A stretch of DNA of 64,000 nucleotides from Acanthosepion esculentum (taxonomy: Eukaryota > Mollusca > Cephalopoda > Sepiida > Sepiidae): assembly GCA_964036315.1 (NCBI GenBank), contig OZ038498.1, positions 10,029,861 to 10,093,860 on the forward strand, in the 5' to 3' direction. The position numbers and the translations under genes were made by a program. The notes below the pieces were generated by a model. That model ran no database searches. It was not told the origin of the DNA and saw nothing but the letters and a program-made list of their open reading frames with translations. Shown here one piece after another: positions 42,920 through 53,849 of this stretch. Position 1 is the first letter of the stretch. Every line of letters starts with the position of its first letter.

Positions 42920-43634
42920 ACTGGGGCGAGAAATGGATGGTTAACTTTAACGCCTCTAAAACAAAACTGCTATCTATTAACCACCACAAGGATCCATCCC
43001 TGCATCCCATTAGAATGTCTGAAGACCAACTTCTTGAGAGCTCCTCTCTGCGGCTGCTCGGTTTCACGCTGTCCGCTGATCTGAGATGGAACAAATACAT
43101 CGAGTCAGTTGCATCATCCACCGCAAGGAAAGTTGGTTCCCTGTGCCGAGCCAGGAAACTTTTCTCCCCGGAATCGATCCTCCAAGTCTATAAATCGACC
43201 ATTCGCCCTTGCATGGAGTATTACTGCCATATATGGTCTGGGGCCCCTGCTGTTTGCCTCAGGGTTCTTGATAAGATCCAGAGACGGATATGCAATGTGA
43301 TTGGCCCTGATCTGTCATCTCGTCTGCAGTCGCTCTCTCACAGACGCGATGTTGCCTCGCTCTGTCTTTTTTACAAATACTTTCACGGTAATTGCTCCGA
43401 GGAGCTGCTTTCGCTTGTCCCTAGGCCTCGTGAATTTAAACGTCCTACGAGGCTGGCATCCCGTTCCCACCCCTACACCGTTGAAACTGTTAGATGTAGA
43501 CGTTATTCTACTCCAATAGCTTCATGTCTCGCACATCTCGCCTATGGAACTCCCTTCCCTATTACTGCTTCCCTGACAAATACAATCTCCAACGGTTTAA
43601 GTGTAGCGTCAATCGACATCTCCAGTTGCCTTGA
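42853..43634 (+). pseudogene. LINE reverse transcriptase thumb and C-terminal domain
   Basis: Continues the RT after the motif C lesion in the +1 frame: KSSDADKVNLAAQIEKDL, VNWGEKWMVNFNASKTKLL (block D/E), LLGFTLSADLRWNKYIES, RKVGSLCRARKLFSPESIL, YKSTIRPCMEYYCHIWSGAP, LDKIQRRICNVIGPDLSSRL and FYKYFHGNCSEELLSLV. A second frameshift near 43500 moves the end (TSRLWNSLP, NLQRFKCSVNRHLQLP, TGA 43632-43634) to another frame; the open frame to 43719 past that point is an artefact. This C-terminal part probably binds the LINE RNA. Confidence 0.9.
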
Positions 43635-43837
43635 TCTATCCACTTCCCTTTTCCACATCCTTTCATCTTTCATTCCTATCTGCTCTCGCTCCAAATCTTT
43701 TGTAACCCCCTTGCCTTGATCGACCCACTGTCTTTCTCCACATCCTCTCCTTTACCACTCCTATCTGCTCTTCCTCCAACCCTTCTATAACCCCTTGCGT
43801 GATAGTGGCCTCCAGCTTTGCTTGGGGTGATACGCTT

Positions 43838-43858
43838 AAAAAAAAAAAAAAAAAAAAA
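43838..43858 (+). other. Poly(A) tail of the LINE
   Basis: Run of 21 A after GATACGCTT. Confidence 0.95.
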
Positions 43859-44738
43859 GTGAAAAATAATTGCAATAAGTAAAAGTATCACGTATAAAGT
43901 TTAAATATCTGTAAACATTTTTTCTTCTTCAAAGAAAACAATATGGTAGGCGTCGCTTTCCGTACTTGATTTGATTCATAGCGCGGAAAGTACGAACAAG
44001 GTTGTTAGAGAATTGTTGTTTGACCTTTGAAAGTGCTGAAATACCTTACTGGGCAAAAAAATATTTTTCGACATATTTTAATCAAAAAGTAAGAAATATT
44101 CTTTTTACAAAATCTAGTTAATTAATCCTTAAATGTACTATTTTTTTAAAAACAATTGTCTGGGTGAGATATTGAATTTTTAAGGGATTTTTTAAATGTT
44201 TTAATTTCTTCTCTGATGGCATTCATCAAATTAGTTTGTTTTTACTTTTTTATTTTTAAAATTGTCTAAACAATTTATATACACACGTAAAATTATTTCT
44301 CCTTCTTATGGATTAAATGTAAATCTTTCAAATAAAACCAAAGTTTAACTCGAAAGTAGATAGTTAAATTATTTCAAATGCTTTTTTTCCGATTTTTAGT
44401 GGAGGTAACTTGTGTTTTAGGAATTTTTAAAATTTATTTTCGTTCACTAACCAATGGTCATTTTTACTGATTTACTTTCAACATAGGACTTGATCAAACA
44501 AGCATTAGAAATGGTATAAAGAAATAGAGAACGCTTCGCAAATATTTCCCAAGACTTTTGCGTATGTATCTTTTAGCTAATATCGATATTGATTGAATAA
44601 GCAAACATTCGTCTCCTTCGGCATTACACACTTTATCTTAATTACACGAATAATTGTACTGATAACTTTGACTGTAAGCAATGTTTTTAGTGATATAACA
44701 AACTGATTAATGATGATGATGATGATGTTGGTCTCCAT
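43859..44738. other. No gene seen
   Basis: A/T-rich. (GAT)n near 44710-44727. No domain. Confidence 0.35.
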
Positions 44739-44742
44739 TTAA

Positions 44743-46482
44743 CCCTTTGAGACCTGCGTTCCTGAACAATTTTAACCCTTTTGCCTTAGCTCTTAAATCA
44801 AAATTCGCAAATAATTGGTATGTAAAAATAGTTACAAGTGTTTACCCACCGTTCAACCTGCGGTTGGGCTTTACGCCATTTTTTCTACGACAGTTCAACC
44901 GATGGCTGGGCATTACGTCATTTTTCTCTATCACTGTTCAACCAGTGGCTGGGCATTACGCCATTTTTTTCTACCGCTGTTCAACTGGTGACTGGGCATT
45001 ACGTCATTTTTTCCTCCCGCTGTTCAACTGATGGTTGGCCATTACGTCATTTTTCTCTATCACTGTTCAACCAGTGGCTGGGCATTACTCCATTTTTTTC
45101 TACCGCTGTTCAACTGGTGACTGGGCATTACGTCATTTTTTTTCCTCCCGCTGTTCAACTGATGGCTGGCCATTACGTCACTTTCTCTACCACTGTTCAA
45201 CCGATGGCAGGGAATTACGCCATTTTTCTCTACAAATGTTCAACCAGTGGCTGGGTATTACACTATTTTTTTTCAAGCGCTGTTTAACTGGTGACTGGGC
45301 ATTACGCCATTTTTTTCCTCCCGCTGTTCAACTGATGGCTGGCCATTACGTCATTTTTCTCTATCACTGTTCAACCAGTGGTTGGGCATTACGCCATTTT
45401 TTTTCTACCGCTGTTCAACTGATGGCTGGGCATTACGTCATTTTTCTCTACCACCGTTCAACCATTGGCTGGGCATTACGCCATTTAATTTTCTACCGCC
45501 GTTCAACTAGGTGGCAGGGCATTACGCCATTTTTCTCCACCAATGTTCAACCAGTGGCTGGGCGTTACGCCATTTTTTTCTACCGTTGTTCTACTGGTGG
45601 CTAGGCATTCCGTCATTTTTCTCTACCACTCTTCAATCGGAGGCAGGGAATTACGCCATTTCTTTTTACCACTCTTCAACCAGTCGCTGGGCATTACGCC
45701 ATTTTTTTTCTAGCGCTGTTCAACTAGTGGATGGGCATTATGTCATTTTTTTTCTACAGCTGTTCGACTGGTGGCTTGGCGTTACGCCATTTTTCTCTAC
45801 CACTTTTCAACCAGTGGCTGGGAATTATGTCATTTTTTTTCTACCGTTGTCCAACCAGTGGCTGGGCATTAGGCCATTTTTTTTCTACCCCTGTTCAACT
45901 GGTGGCTGGGCATTACGTCATTTTTCTCTACCACTGTTCAACCAGTGGCTGGGCATTACGTCATTTTTTTCCTACCGCTCTTCAACAGGTAACTGGGCAT
46001 TACGTCATTTTTCTCTACCACTGTTCAACCAGTGGCTGGGCATTAAGCCATTTTTTGTACCGCTCTTCAACCTTGTGACTGGTCATTACGTCATTTTTTT
46101 TCTACCGCTGTGCAACTGGTGGCTGGGCATTAAGTTATTTTTCTCTACCACTGTTCAAGCAGTGGCTGAGCATTACCTCATTTTTTTCTACCGCTGTTCA
46201 ACCGGTGGTAGGGATTTACGCCATTTTTCTCTACCACTGTTCAACTTGTGGCCTGGCATTACGTCATTTTCTCTACCACTGTTCAACCGATGGCAGGGAA
46301 TTACGCCATTTTTCTCTACAAATGTTCAACCAGTGGCTGGGTATTACACTATTTTTTTTCAACCGCTGTTTAACTGGTGACTGGGCATTACGCCATTTTT
46401 TTTCTACCGCTGTTCAACTGGTGGCTGGGCATTACGTCATTTTTCTCTACCACCGGTGAAGCAATGGTCAGCGCTCAAAGAG
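44743..46482. mobile_element. piggyBac-like non-autonomous element enclosing a minisatellite
   Basis: TTAA (44739-44742) followed by CCCTTTGAG, and CTCAAAGAG followed by TTAA (46483-46486). Terminal inverted repeats CYCTTTGAG with a flanking TTAA target duplication are the signature of piggyBac-type elements. No transposase inside; nearly the whole interior is the 43-bp array. TIR match beyond 9 bp is weak (ACCTGCG versus CGCTGAC). Confidence 0.6.
44850..46455 (+). repeat. ~43-bp minisatellite, about 37 copies
   Basis: Unit CTGTTCAACCAGTGGCTGGG plus CATTACGTCATTTTTCTCTA plus CCA, 41-46 bp through T-run length changes. Alternating unit types (CTCTACCACTGTTC and TCTACCGCTGTTC). Long open frames across it are by-products of the repeat. 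Confidence 0.95.
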
Positions 46483-46576
46483 TTAATGTCTATGGACGCT
46501 GTTTCAAATCTTTTGTACCGAACATAATTTGTTAGTATTTATGTCGGGTGAGGTTATCTCTTCTAAGTTATCTCTT

Positions 46577-46607
46577 AACACAACAACAACAACAACAACA
46601 ACAAAAA
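46577..46607 (+). repeat. (CAA)n microsatellite
   Basis: About 9 CAA/ACA units. Confidence 0.95.
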
Positions 46608-47541
46608 GGAAAGAAATTAAAGCAACCGAAGAAAGGAAAACAAAATAATCGGCATTCCAAACCGTTGTATGAAAACAAATGTGTTGTTATTCAGCACTTG
46701 TTCACTGTTCACCGAAAGTATATAATACACATCTAAGGTAAAACTTTTGTAAAGATTATGAAGAAGTAATAAAAGGAAATACTGTGTAATAAACTAGAGT
46801 TGATAAATATCATATACAGGATAATTAAAACTAGAAGTATACGGTGTACAGTAAATAAATAATAATGTATTTTTGATTACCAATCGTCGCTTTGTGGATA
46901 AAAGAAATTTGTAATGACGTGATAGTTTTGAGGAAAAAGACAGAAATGAAAATGTCAAAAGTGCACGTACTCTTTTACAAATCCACTGATTGCTTTTTAC
47001 CGCTCTGATAGTAATAAACAAAAACATCGTGTATTTAAAATTTAATCTGTTGAGGGTGCAAACTTTTTCAGGAGCAGGGTATGAGGCTAGTTGATTTATC
47101 GAGCAAAGAGAGCGTTTAGTTTTTGTCGCTAACTTGTATAAGATAGTGTCAGCGATTATTAATTATTCCGGGTGCTGTCCGGAATAAAGCAATCTTAACC
47201 TAACGTACAACACAATGATTAAACAAGGCATTTAAACAAGTGAATTTAAAATGAACAAGAAGATAAAGATTTGTTCATCAGCAAACAACAATTTATTTTG
47301 ATATACATCGCGTGGCGTATATATTAAAATGAAAAAGAAGGGTAAGTTCATATATACACATTTAAATGAAGAAGATAACATACACACATTTACGTATGTT
47401 CAATAAAAAAGCTTTTGAAAGGGGAAAGTTATGTACAAACATTTAGATGTGTTTAAATAAACACCTGAAAATGGAAAAGACACACGCTGATATGTTAATT
47501 TTTAAATTTATGAAAATGGAAAAGGTCCAAGACAAAACCCA
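46608..47541. other. No gene; degenerate ~65-bp tandem near 47330-47510
   Basis: Two to three diverged units with GTGTTTAAATAAACAC..TGAAAAGGGAAAGTT-like sequence, similar to 50250-50345. No domain. Confidence 0.35.
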
Positions 47542-47770
47542 TGTAGCGGCCCACAGGGATGGGAGTTGCTATGTATGATATAAAATGTAAAGATTATAGA
47601 TAAAATACTGACACCAAAAACTGAGTTAAAACAAAAAAAGTGTTCTTAATGAAAAGCCTAGTTTTACTATTGGCAAATAACCAACAACTTAATTACAAAT
47701 ATGTAATCTTAGGAATATCTTAACATAAGTTATCTACACAGGTAGATGAATTCTCTATATTTTCTTCATA
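47542..47770 (+). repeat. LTR-like repeat T, copy 1
   Basis: Starts TGTAGCGGCCCACAGGGA; shares ATACTGACACCAAAAACTGA, GTTCTTAATGAAAAGCC and CAACAACTTAATTACAA with copy 2. Interrupted at 47777 by an inverted repeat. Confidence 0.6.
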
Positions 47771-47776
47771 CATTAT

Positions 47777-47905
47777 ATTTTCATTATATCTCTATTTTTA
47801 TTAGAAGCTTTTCAACCAATCATTATATGGAGTTTTAGCTTATCTTCAGGGCCTTATAATGATTGGTTGAAAAGCTTCTAATAAAGATAGAGATATAATG
47901 AAAAT
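47777..47905. repeat. 51-bp inverted repeat, 27-nt spacer
   Basis: Arms 47777-47827 and 47855-47905 match with one mismatch (ATTTTCATTATATCTCTAT, AGAAGCTTTTCAACCAATCA). A small foldback inserted in repeat T. Confidence 0.9.
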
Positions 47906-47947
47906 CACTTAGCCAATATATTTAAGATGTAAGGCATATAATGAATG

Positions 47948-48180
47948 TGTAGCGGCCCACAGACAAGGTCGCTGTTTTAATAATCAGAAAATTCTTAATA
48001 AAGAAAACAGGCAAAATATTAACACCAAAATCTGAGTTCAACCAAGACAGAGTTCTTAATAAAAAAACCTAAAGTTTTATTAATGGTAAATTATCAACAA
48101 CTTAATTACAATTATATACATTTGTTGATTTGTAAGACTTGAAATTATTCACCACATTGCAAAGGGTGAAATATTAAAAA
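47948..48180 (+). repeat. LTR-like repeat T, copy 2
   Basis: TGTAGCGGCCCACAGACAAG, GTTTTAATAATCAGAAAATT, ATTAACACCAAAATCTGAGT and TCAACAACTTAATTACAATT. Confidence 0.6.
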
Positions 48181-48609
48181 CATGTAGAATTGTTCCAAAG
48201 TGTGAATGTGTGGATATAAAAATGTGGTTAAATTAGGAGCCCAGAAAAAGGGGCACGGTTATCACACGCAAGCGGTAAGTCTGTGGAATGTTTTTGTGTT
48301 ATAGTCCTTGATGAAAGGAGAAGTTAAACTCAAATGCAATCACTTGTATGAAATAACCTGGAATCCAAAAATGACGGCGTTCTATGAATTCATAAAAATA
48401 AATATTGTGTCAAAACGTTCAGTGTTTTCCCATCCCAATACAAAGGAATAGATAATTGGACGGAAAGTTAGCAATATTATTTCATTGAGATTTTTATTGG
48501 CCTTTATGAAAAAAAAAAGTAATTTTTCTTATGAGACCTGGGTTCGAATTTCACCATAATCCTAGAGCTCGGCACTTTTGGAAAGTCCCTGAAAACCATA
48601 CGACGGATT
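48181..48609. other. No gene seen
   Basis: Between copies 2 and 3 of repeat T; no coding signal. Confidence 0.3.
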
Positions 48610-48710
48610 TGTAGCGGCCCACTGACGGGGTCGTTGTTTTAATAAACAGAAAATTCTTTATAAATAGAATATATTTAGAGAATTAACATGCAAATAAATA
48701 AATTAACAAA
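48610..48710 (+). repeat. LTR-like repeat T, copy 3 (partial)
   Basis: TGTAGCGGCCCACTGACGGG, then GTCGTTGTTTTAATAAACAG and AAAATTCTTTATAAATAGAA; diverges after that. Confidence 0.6.
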
Positions 48711-48837
48711 GCAACAAAAACGAATTTAAACAAAGGTGAGGACTGGAATGCTCAGCAGAAATAAAAACAGAATATGCTGGACCGTCAAAATCCGGGTCGA
48801 TGGCAAAGAAAAGAAAGGAAAAGCAGATCCACTGCAT

Positions 48838-49024
48838 CTGAGAGAGAAAGAGAGAGAGAGAGCAGAGAGAGAGAGAGAGCAGAGAGAGAGAGCAGAGAGA
48901 GAGAAGGGAGAGAGCAGAGAGAGAAAGAGAGCAGAGAGAGAGAGAACAGAGAGAGAGAGAGTAGAGAGAGCAGAGAGAGAGTGTGAGCAGAGAGATAGAG
49001 AGCAGAGAGAGAGAGAGAGAGCAA
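48838..49024 (+). repeat. GA-rich imperfect repeat (GAGAGAGCA)n
   Basis: AGAGAGAGAGCAGAGAGAGA-type units; purine-only plus strand. Open frames on both strands here are artefacts. Confidence 0.95.
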
Positions 49025-49234
49025 AGAAGAGAAACGAAAGGCAATGTCTGCGTCTTCCCATGAAGGAAGAGGTGAAAAGAGGAAAGAAACCAAATATGAA
49101 CAAACCCGAAAGAGGACTGCATCACCAAAAGGCGGAAGTTACTTTTACTTCCTTCCAGCAACCCTTCCGGTCAGAGAGAAGATCAGTACTGTCGTGATAA
49201 CAAGAACACACGTAACGCTGGTGATCAAGAAAAC

Positions 49235-49238
<4 letters not shown>

Positions 49239-49280
<42 letters not shown>
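49239..49280. repeat. (TA)n microsatellite
   Basis: About 21 TA units. Confidence 0.95.
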
Positions 49281-49282
<2 letters not shown>

Positions 49283-49299
49283 ACGATGAATCTTCACTT

Positions 49300-49680
49300 A
49301 GAAATATCATAAGTAAATACACTACCCCAATTGACCCGAACAAAAATATCAAATTATCTACTACAAAAAATTCAAACAGCTAACCTTATCCTCAAAATAA
49401 CAACACTAGAAAATCAAAATTACAACAAACGAACATTATCCACGAGTTCAAATGTCCCATAAGCAACTCAAACCGAATTCATAAATAATTACATCGATCA
49501 CATGACTACATGCCTATCCAGACGCCTTACGTTACACCTATCTGACCACAGTTCTATTAGAATCCATTTAAACATACACACAAACTTACCAGACTCCATC
49601 CGAAACATACTAGTAGAAAATACAGACATAGTAGCCTCATCCACATGTAAAAAAGATAAGAAATAATGAAAGAAAAAGTC
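49300..49680 (+). pseudogene. Penelope-like element GIY-YIG endonuclease fragment
   Basis: Blocks TNIIHEFKCPISNSN (the NvvYkfxCp lead-in to the nuclease), then NYIDHMTTCLSRRLTLHLSD (YIGHTTTxLSRRLxxHLS with Gly to Asp) and HSSIRIHLN, then ILVENTDIVASST. The catalytic Tyr and Arg remain but the GIY/YIG glycine is replaced. Frames differ between blocks and the C-terminal ILEAlYI block is missing. No RT core found nearby. Same nuclease type as 25004-25281. Confidence 0.7.
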
Positions 49681-49967
49681 AACACTTAATAATATTAACT
49701 ACGAACCCGGCCACAATGTACTGTGTTCGGAAAATAAAACATCTTTATAACACTAAAAACATACACTCAACCCACACACCCAATTAAATTGAAAAAATAA
49801 AATCATCCTTGATAATGGCTAAAATTATGGCCGAAAGCAATCGGAATTATAGAACATTTGGACAGTTTCTACACACTCCCAAAAAATCACTTATTCGAAC
49901 ACAAGAAAAATTAAATAAAAAGCTTAATCGTAGTACATTGATTGTCGTCTTTAATGTAACAAACACA

Positions 49968-49970
<3 letters not shown>
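49681..49970. other. No gene seen
   Basis: Continues the A-rich plus strand without a recognised domain; may include diverged Penelope-like 3' sequence. Confidence 0.3.

Positions 49971-50033
<63 letters not shown>
49971..50033. repeat. (TA)n microsatellite
   Basis: About 30 TA units with one CA. Confidence 0.95.
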
Positions 50034-50800
50034 GATGCTTTCCAAAAAAACATTTAGAAAACATATTTTCTGTAACCAAAGGTCCCTACAAGTATTCAGG
50101 AATTGTTCAAGGTTTTATGTAATGTGTATACATCCTTTGCGAAGCACTGAAAATTTTGTTAGAATTGAGAAACACTGGTACGTGGAGGTACGTAACAAAA
50201 CCATTGTCAGTCAAGGGAGCTAATCCACTTCCGGTGGATGTGACACACACGTACTGAGTTGTGTTTAATAAAACCCTCGTATAGAAGGAAAGTTCATAGA
50301 CGACAGGCACATTAAAGTGCGTTTAATAAAACCCCTTGAAAGGGGAAAAATTCATACCTAGGATTCATTGTTGAATCTGCATCAGAGAAGCGTGAAATTT
50401 TTCAGTAGATCAGTAAATTGGTTGAGTTGACAACGCGTAATCCATTCGCTAACTTCCTCTTCTTTGCTTTATGGTCTGTATTTATAGCTTCCCTTAACCA
50501 TGTGTTGGCTCACAAAAAATGTCACTCGAAAATGCGAGGGAAACAATGTCAGTGGTCGATTAATAATTTGTATTATATTTTGAATATTTTCAGCCCTACC
50601 GAAAGTGCCACTCGGAGCCTTATGCGTACATAACTGATTTTGGTCATGCGACTCCTGACTCCTAAGATGGAAACTTCCGGTCGACCCGACATCTCTATCC
50701 TGACAGGAGCTCATGAAGCTTGCATTCAGTTGGTTCTAAGACATGCTAAAATATACATCTACAGTAGATATCACAACACACATATATACCTACGTATTGT
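50034..50800. other. No gene; short tandem at 50250-50345
   Basis: TGTTTAATAAAACCCTCGTA and CGTTTAATAAAACCCCTTGA, each followed by AAGGRRAAA..TTCATA, are tandem. No domain elsewhere. Confidence 0.35.
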
Positions 50801-50801
50801 C

Positions 50802-50858
<57 letters not shown>
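50801..50858. repeat. (TA)n microsatellite
   Basis: About 28 TA units. Confidence 0.95.
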
Positions 50859-50860
<2 letters not shown>

Positions 50861-51778
50861 TATAGACGCACACACACTCAACTATGTTCACATTTTTGCA
50901 ATGATATTCCGACACATACGCATCAATGCGTCAATAGACATATATACACTCAAATATATACGAGGATAAATCAATAAATCGAGAACTTATACGTTTTATA
51001 TGAAATTTGCATTGCTTGATGTTCGATCTCTGGGGCTAGTATTTATCATTGAACTAGCGTTGAACCGGCGTTGCCCGTGCTTGATTCAAAAATCGTACGG
51101 CTAATCCAGCAATCGCTATCACTTGACTTAAAATATTTTTGCCCTTCCTTGCCTTTAAAGGAGTGCCCTTTGCCGTGCTGATGTTGCTACATGCCTTACT
51201 TCTTGCCTATCTAACACTGCGAATTTTTTCTAAGCTCTAAACATTAAATCTGTTACGAAAAAAGAACTAAACAAAATGAACGCAAAAACAATCAGCTTTA
51301 AAAAAAGGACTCGTAACTGGAAAAACCGAATTAAAAAAATGAATGTTAACAACAAATACTTTTTCACACCAACCCAGTGGAATCAGAATCAACGTTGAGT
51401 TTAAGCAAGCGAATGAGCCAATTGGAGTAAAGTGCCATGCAGATTTACATTTTTCCCACTTGTGACGAATGCAGCTATCGATTTTTTTGCATGCTAGCAT
51501 GCTAGTTAACATTCGTGTCAGTCAGCTGTTGGCTCTCACGCTGGCCAATAGAATCTTCCTGCCTATTCGTGGCAGCCAGCTATCAATGTGGCCAGTAGAA
51601 AATGGCCGCAAACTACATGGAAACTGCCGTAGAAGCATGAAAAAATCGATTATTTCCACTATCGATGGGAGTTGGGAAATGCAAAGTCGGTCTTGGATTT
51701 TCAGTTAACTTGGAGCATCTGCATGTAAATTTTGGTGCAAATCCGTCGAAAATTGCGGCCGTGCATTCATCACATTCG

Positions 51779-51780
<2 letters not shown>
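50859..51780. other. No gene seen
   Basis: Short palindrome GCATGCTAGCATGC near 51490; GTGTCAGTCAGCTGTTGGCT / GTGGCAGCCAGCTATCAATG partial duplication (51514, 51571). Confidence 0.3.

Positions 51781-51830
<50 letters not shown>
51781..51830. repeat. (AC)n microsatellite
   Basis: About 25 AC units. Confidence 0.98.
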
Positions 51831-51832
<2 letters not shown>

Positions 51833-52311
51833 CCTGCCTTTTATAGATAGAAATTAAGTACCTGTACAGGGAGACTTTATTGAAAATTATTTCTGTTGCA
51901 AAATAAAATCAGTTTTCACCATTCGGCTACGGACTTATTAATGTACCTACTTATATATTCGTAGGCATAGGATGTTTGTCGAACCATTCACAGCAAATCA
52001 TTCAATAGAATTGACCGTACTATTTAACACCATTATACAGTACTCCACAATAGACAATTGAAAAGTTTTAGAAATATTTGTAGTTTTTTGCTTTCTGCGA
52101 TAAATGCAGCAAATAATTTTCAGTCTAGTTTTGTTATCGAAAATATCAAATTATTAGAAATTTTAAGAGAAGATAAACTACGTAAAATACAACGGTGGCA
52201 CAAGGAATGGGCTAAGGTTGGTCATCACTTACTATCTTATACCTAGCTAATCAGATTCATGACCCTTCACTCATTACAATTTGCACATCTACCAAAAGAA
52301 CTTATACATGG
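51831..52311. other. No gene seen
   Basis: The plus open frame at 52058-52246 has no recognised domain. Confidence 0.3.
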
Positions 52312-53104
52312 TGGTGGATGTTGCTAATTGAGCTGATGTGTCATGCATTTCTGCAATCTTTCAACGGTGCTGGCCCATGTTGCTAATTCAGCTGATGAGT
52401 CATAGATTTCTGTTATCTTTCCACAGTGCTGGCGGTTATTGTTAATTCAGCGGATGTGTATTTATGTTATCTTTCAACAGTGCTGGCGGATGTTGCTAAT
52501 TCACTTTATGTGTCATACATTTCTGTTATCTTTCCACAGTGCTGGCAGATATTGCTAATTCAGCTGATGTGTCAAGTATTTACGTTATCTTTCAACAGTG
52601 CTGGCAAATGTTGCTAATTCAGTTTATGTGTCATACATTTCTGTTATCTTGCAACAGTGCTGGCGGATGTTGTTAATTCAGCTGATGTGTCATGTATTTA
52701 CGTCATCTTGCAACAATTCTGGCAAATGTTGCTAGTTCAGTTGATGTGTCATACGTTTCTCTTATCCTTCCACAGTGCTGGCAGTTGTTGCTAATTCGGC
52801 TGATGTGTCATCGATTCATGTTATCTTTCGACAGTGCTGGCAAATGTTGCCAATTCATCTGATGTGTCATACACATCTTTATCTTTACACAGTGCTGGCG
52901 GTTGTTGCTAATTCAGCTGATGTGTCATGTATTTATCTTATCTTTCCACAGTGCTGGAGGATGTTGCTAATTCAGTTGATGTGTCATACATTTCTGTTAT
53001 CTTTCCACAGTGCTGGCAAATGTTGCTAATTCAGCTGATGTGTTATACATTTATGTTATCTTTCCACAGTGCTGGGTGTTGTTGCTAATTCAGCTGATGT
53101 GTCA
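52312..53104 (+). repeat. 59-bp minisatellite, ~13 copies
   Basis: Unit TGCTGGCRGATGTTGCTAAT plus TCAGCTGATGTGTCATACAT plus TTCTGTTATCTTTCCACAG, period 59 with occasional 5-bp deletions. Each unit ends in a pyrimidine tract and CAG like a 3' splice site. Open frames across it are by-products. Confidence 0.95.
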
Positions 53105-53281
53105 TGTATTTCTATATTTCTGAGATGAGTTATTGTAATTATTTACTTTATTCGGACTGTTGTCCTCATCTTTATGCCCATATTCACGACGTGTCGGCCG
53201 TTGTACGCCCCGGCCTTCTTCAGGTGATAGGAATTTTCTGAACCCTTTATTTCGTCCACCGGGTTAGATTGTTCTAGTTCT
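53105..53281 (-). repeat. SINE family A, 3' half
   Basis: Minus strand ends CTCAGAAATATAG (53105-53118), directly abutting the 59-bp array; includes CGGACTGTTGTCCTCATC (as complement), GGCCGTTGTACGCC and CCTGAAGAAGGCC. Same tail as at 60.4 kb. Confidence 0.75.
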
Positions 53282-53849
53282 AAATTCATTGATTTTATTT
53301 TTTGATTATTTTCTCACCTGTTTGATGTCATCAAATATTCAATTGCACCCAATTAGGTCTTTTTTAATTATTCTGTTTTTACCAAAATTCTGCTGGTACC
53401 TAAACTTATCACTTCAGAGAACTCAATTAAAGATCGTGTAGAAACATTTAGGAACATCAAACGATGAACTTGCTTTATTTCCTGTATAACTATGCCATCA
53501 AAACATTCTACGAACATGTTTCATCAATATGTTTTGGCAGTATTTGTTTTGGATCCATGATTTGTGTTATCCCTTTATGTAGGTTTTGTACTATCAAATC
53601 ACTGTCAGTTTTATCCATTTCATCATAGGTTGCGTCATTATTTAATCTGGCAAAAATGAGACTAATATTATTTGCCGGATAGTTAAGGAACGTCTTATAG
53701 CCTAGCATATGCGCTAATTCTTACAGACGCCTAAACGCTCGAATCCGACAAATAAAGAATCTGGAAAAGTCGTACAGTTAAGAATTTCAAAGGGTCAAGG
53801 CTTGCCAAAATACATAAATTTACATGAATGAAAGAACAGAGTTGGAGCA
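53282..53849. other. No gene assigned
   Basis: The minus open frame at 53508-53708 has no recognised domain. CCTAGCATATGCGCTAATTC (53701) resembles CCTAGCATATGTGCTGATTC at 27977. Confidence 0.3.

Larger units (their letters stand above)
41180..43858 (+). mobile_element. 5'-truncated jockey-like LINE with poly(A) tail
   Basis: Starts within the endonuclease domain near 41180, runs through the RT and ends with A21 (43838-43858). Distinctly more G/C-rich than flanks. The 3' UTR has an ~85-bp tandem duplication (TTGCCTTGAT at 43626 and 43710). Target duplication not found. A second family member is at 24550-24985. Clade by motif resemblance (jockey/CR1 group). Confidence 0.9.

Noticed and set aside
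43634..43719. C-terminal extension of the LINE protein to 43719
   Set aside because: Homology switches frame near 43500 and ends at the stop at 43632-43634; the rest is out-of-frame 3' UTR.
44747..46459. Long open frames of 94 to 289 codons rich in F, W and H
   Set aside because: They are translations of the 43-bp minisatellite in several frames; no consistent repeat peptide is preserved.
48703..49197. Leu/Ser-rich and Arg/Glu-rich open frames of 70-153 codons
   Set aside because: Arise from the GA/TC-rich tract, which lacks stops in most frames.
52380..52420. Second hammerhead at CTGATGAGTC in the 59-bp array
   Set aside because: No stem II partner and no downstream GAAA; the motif is a variant of the array unit GCTGATGTGTCAT.
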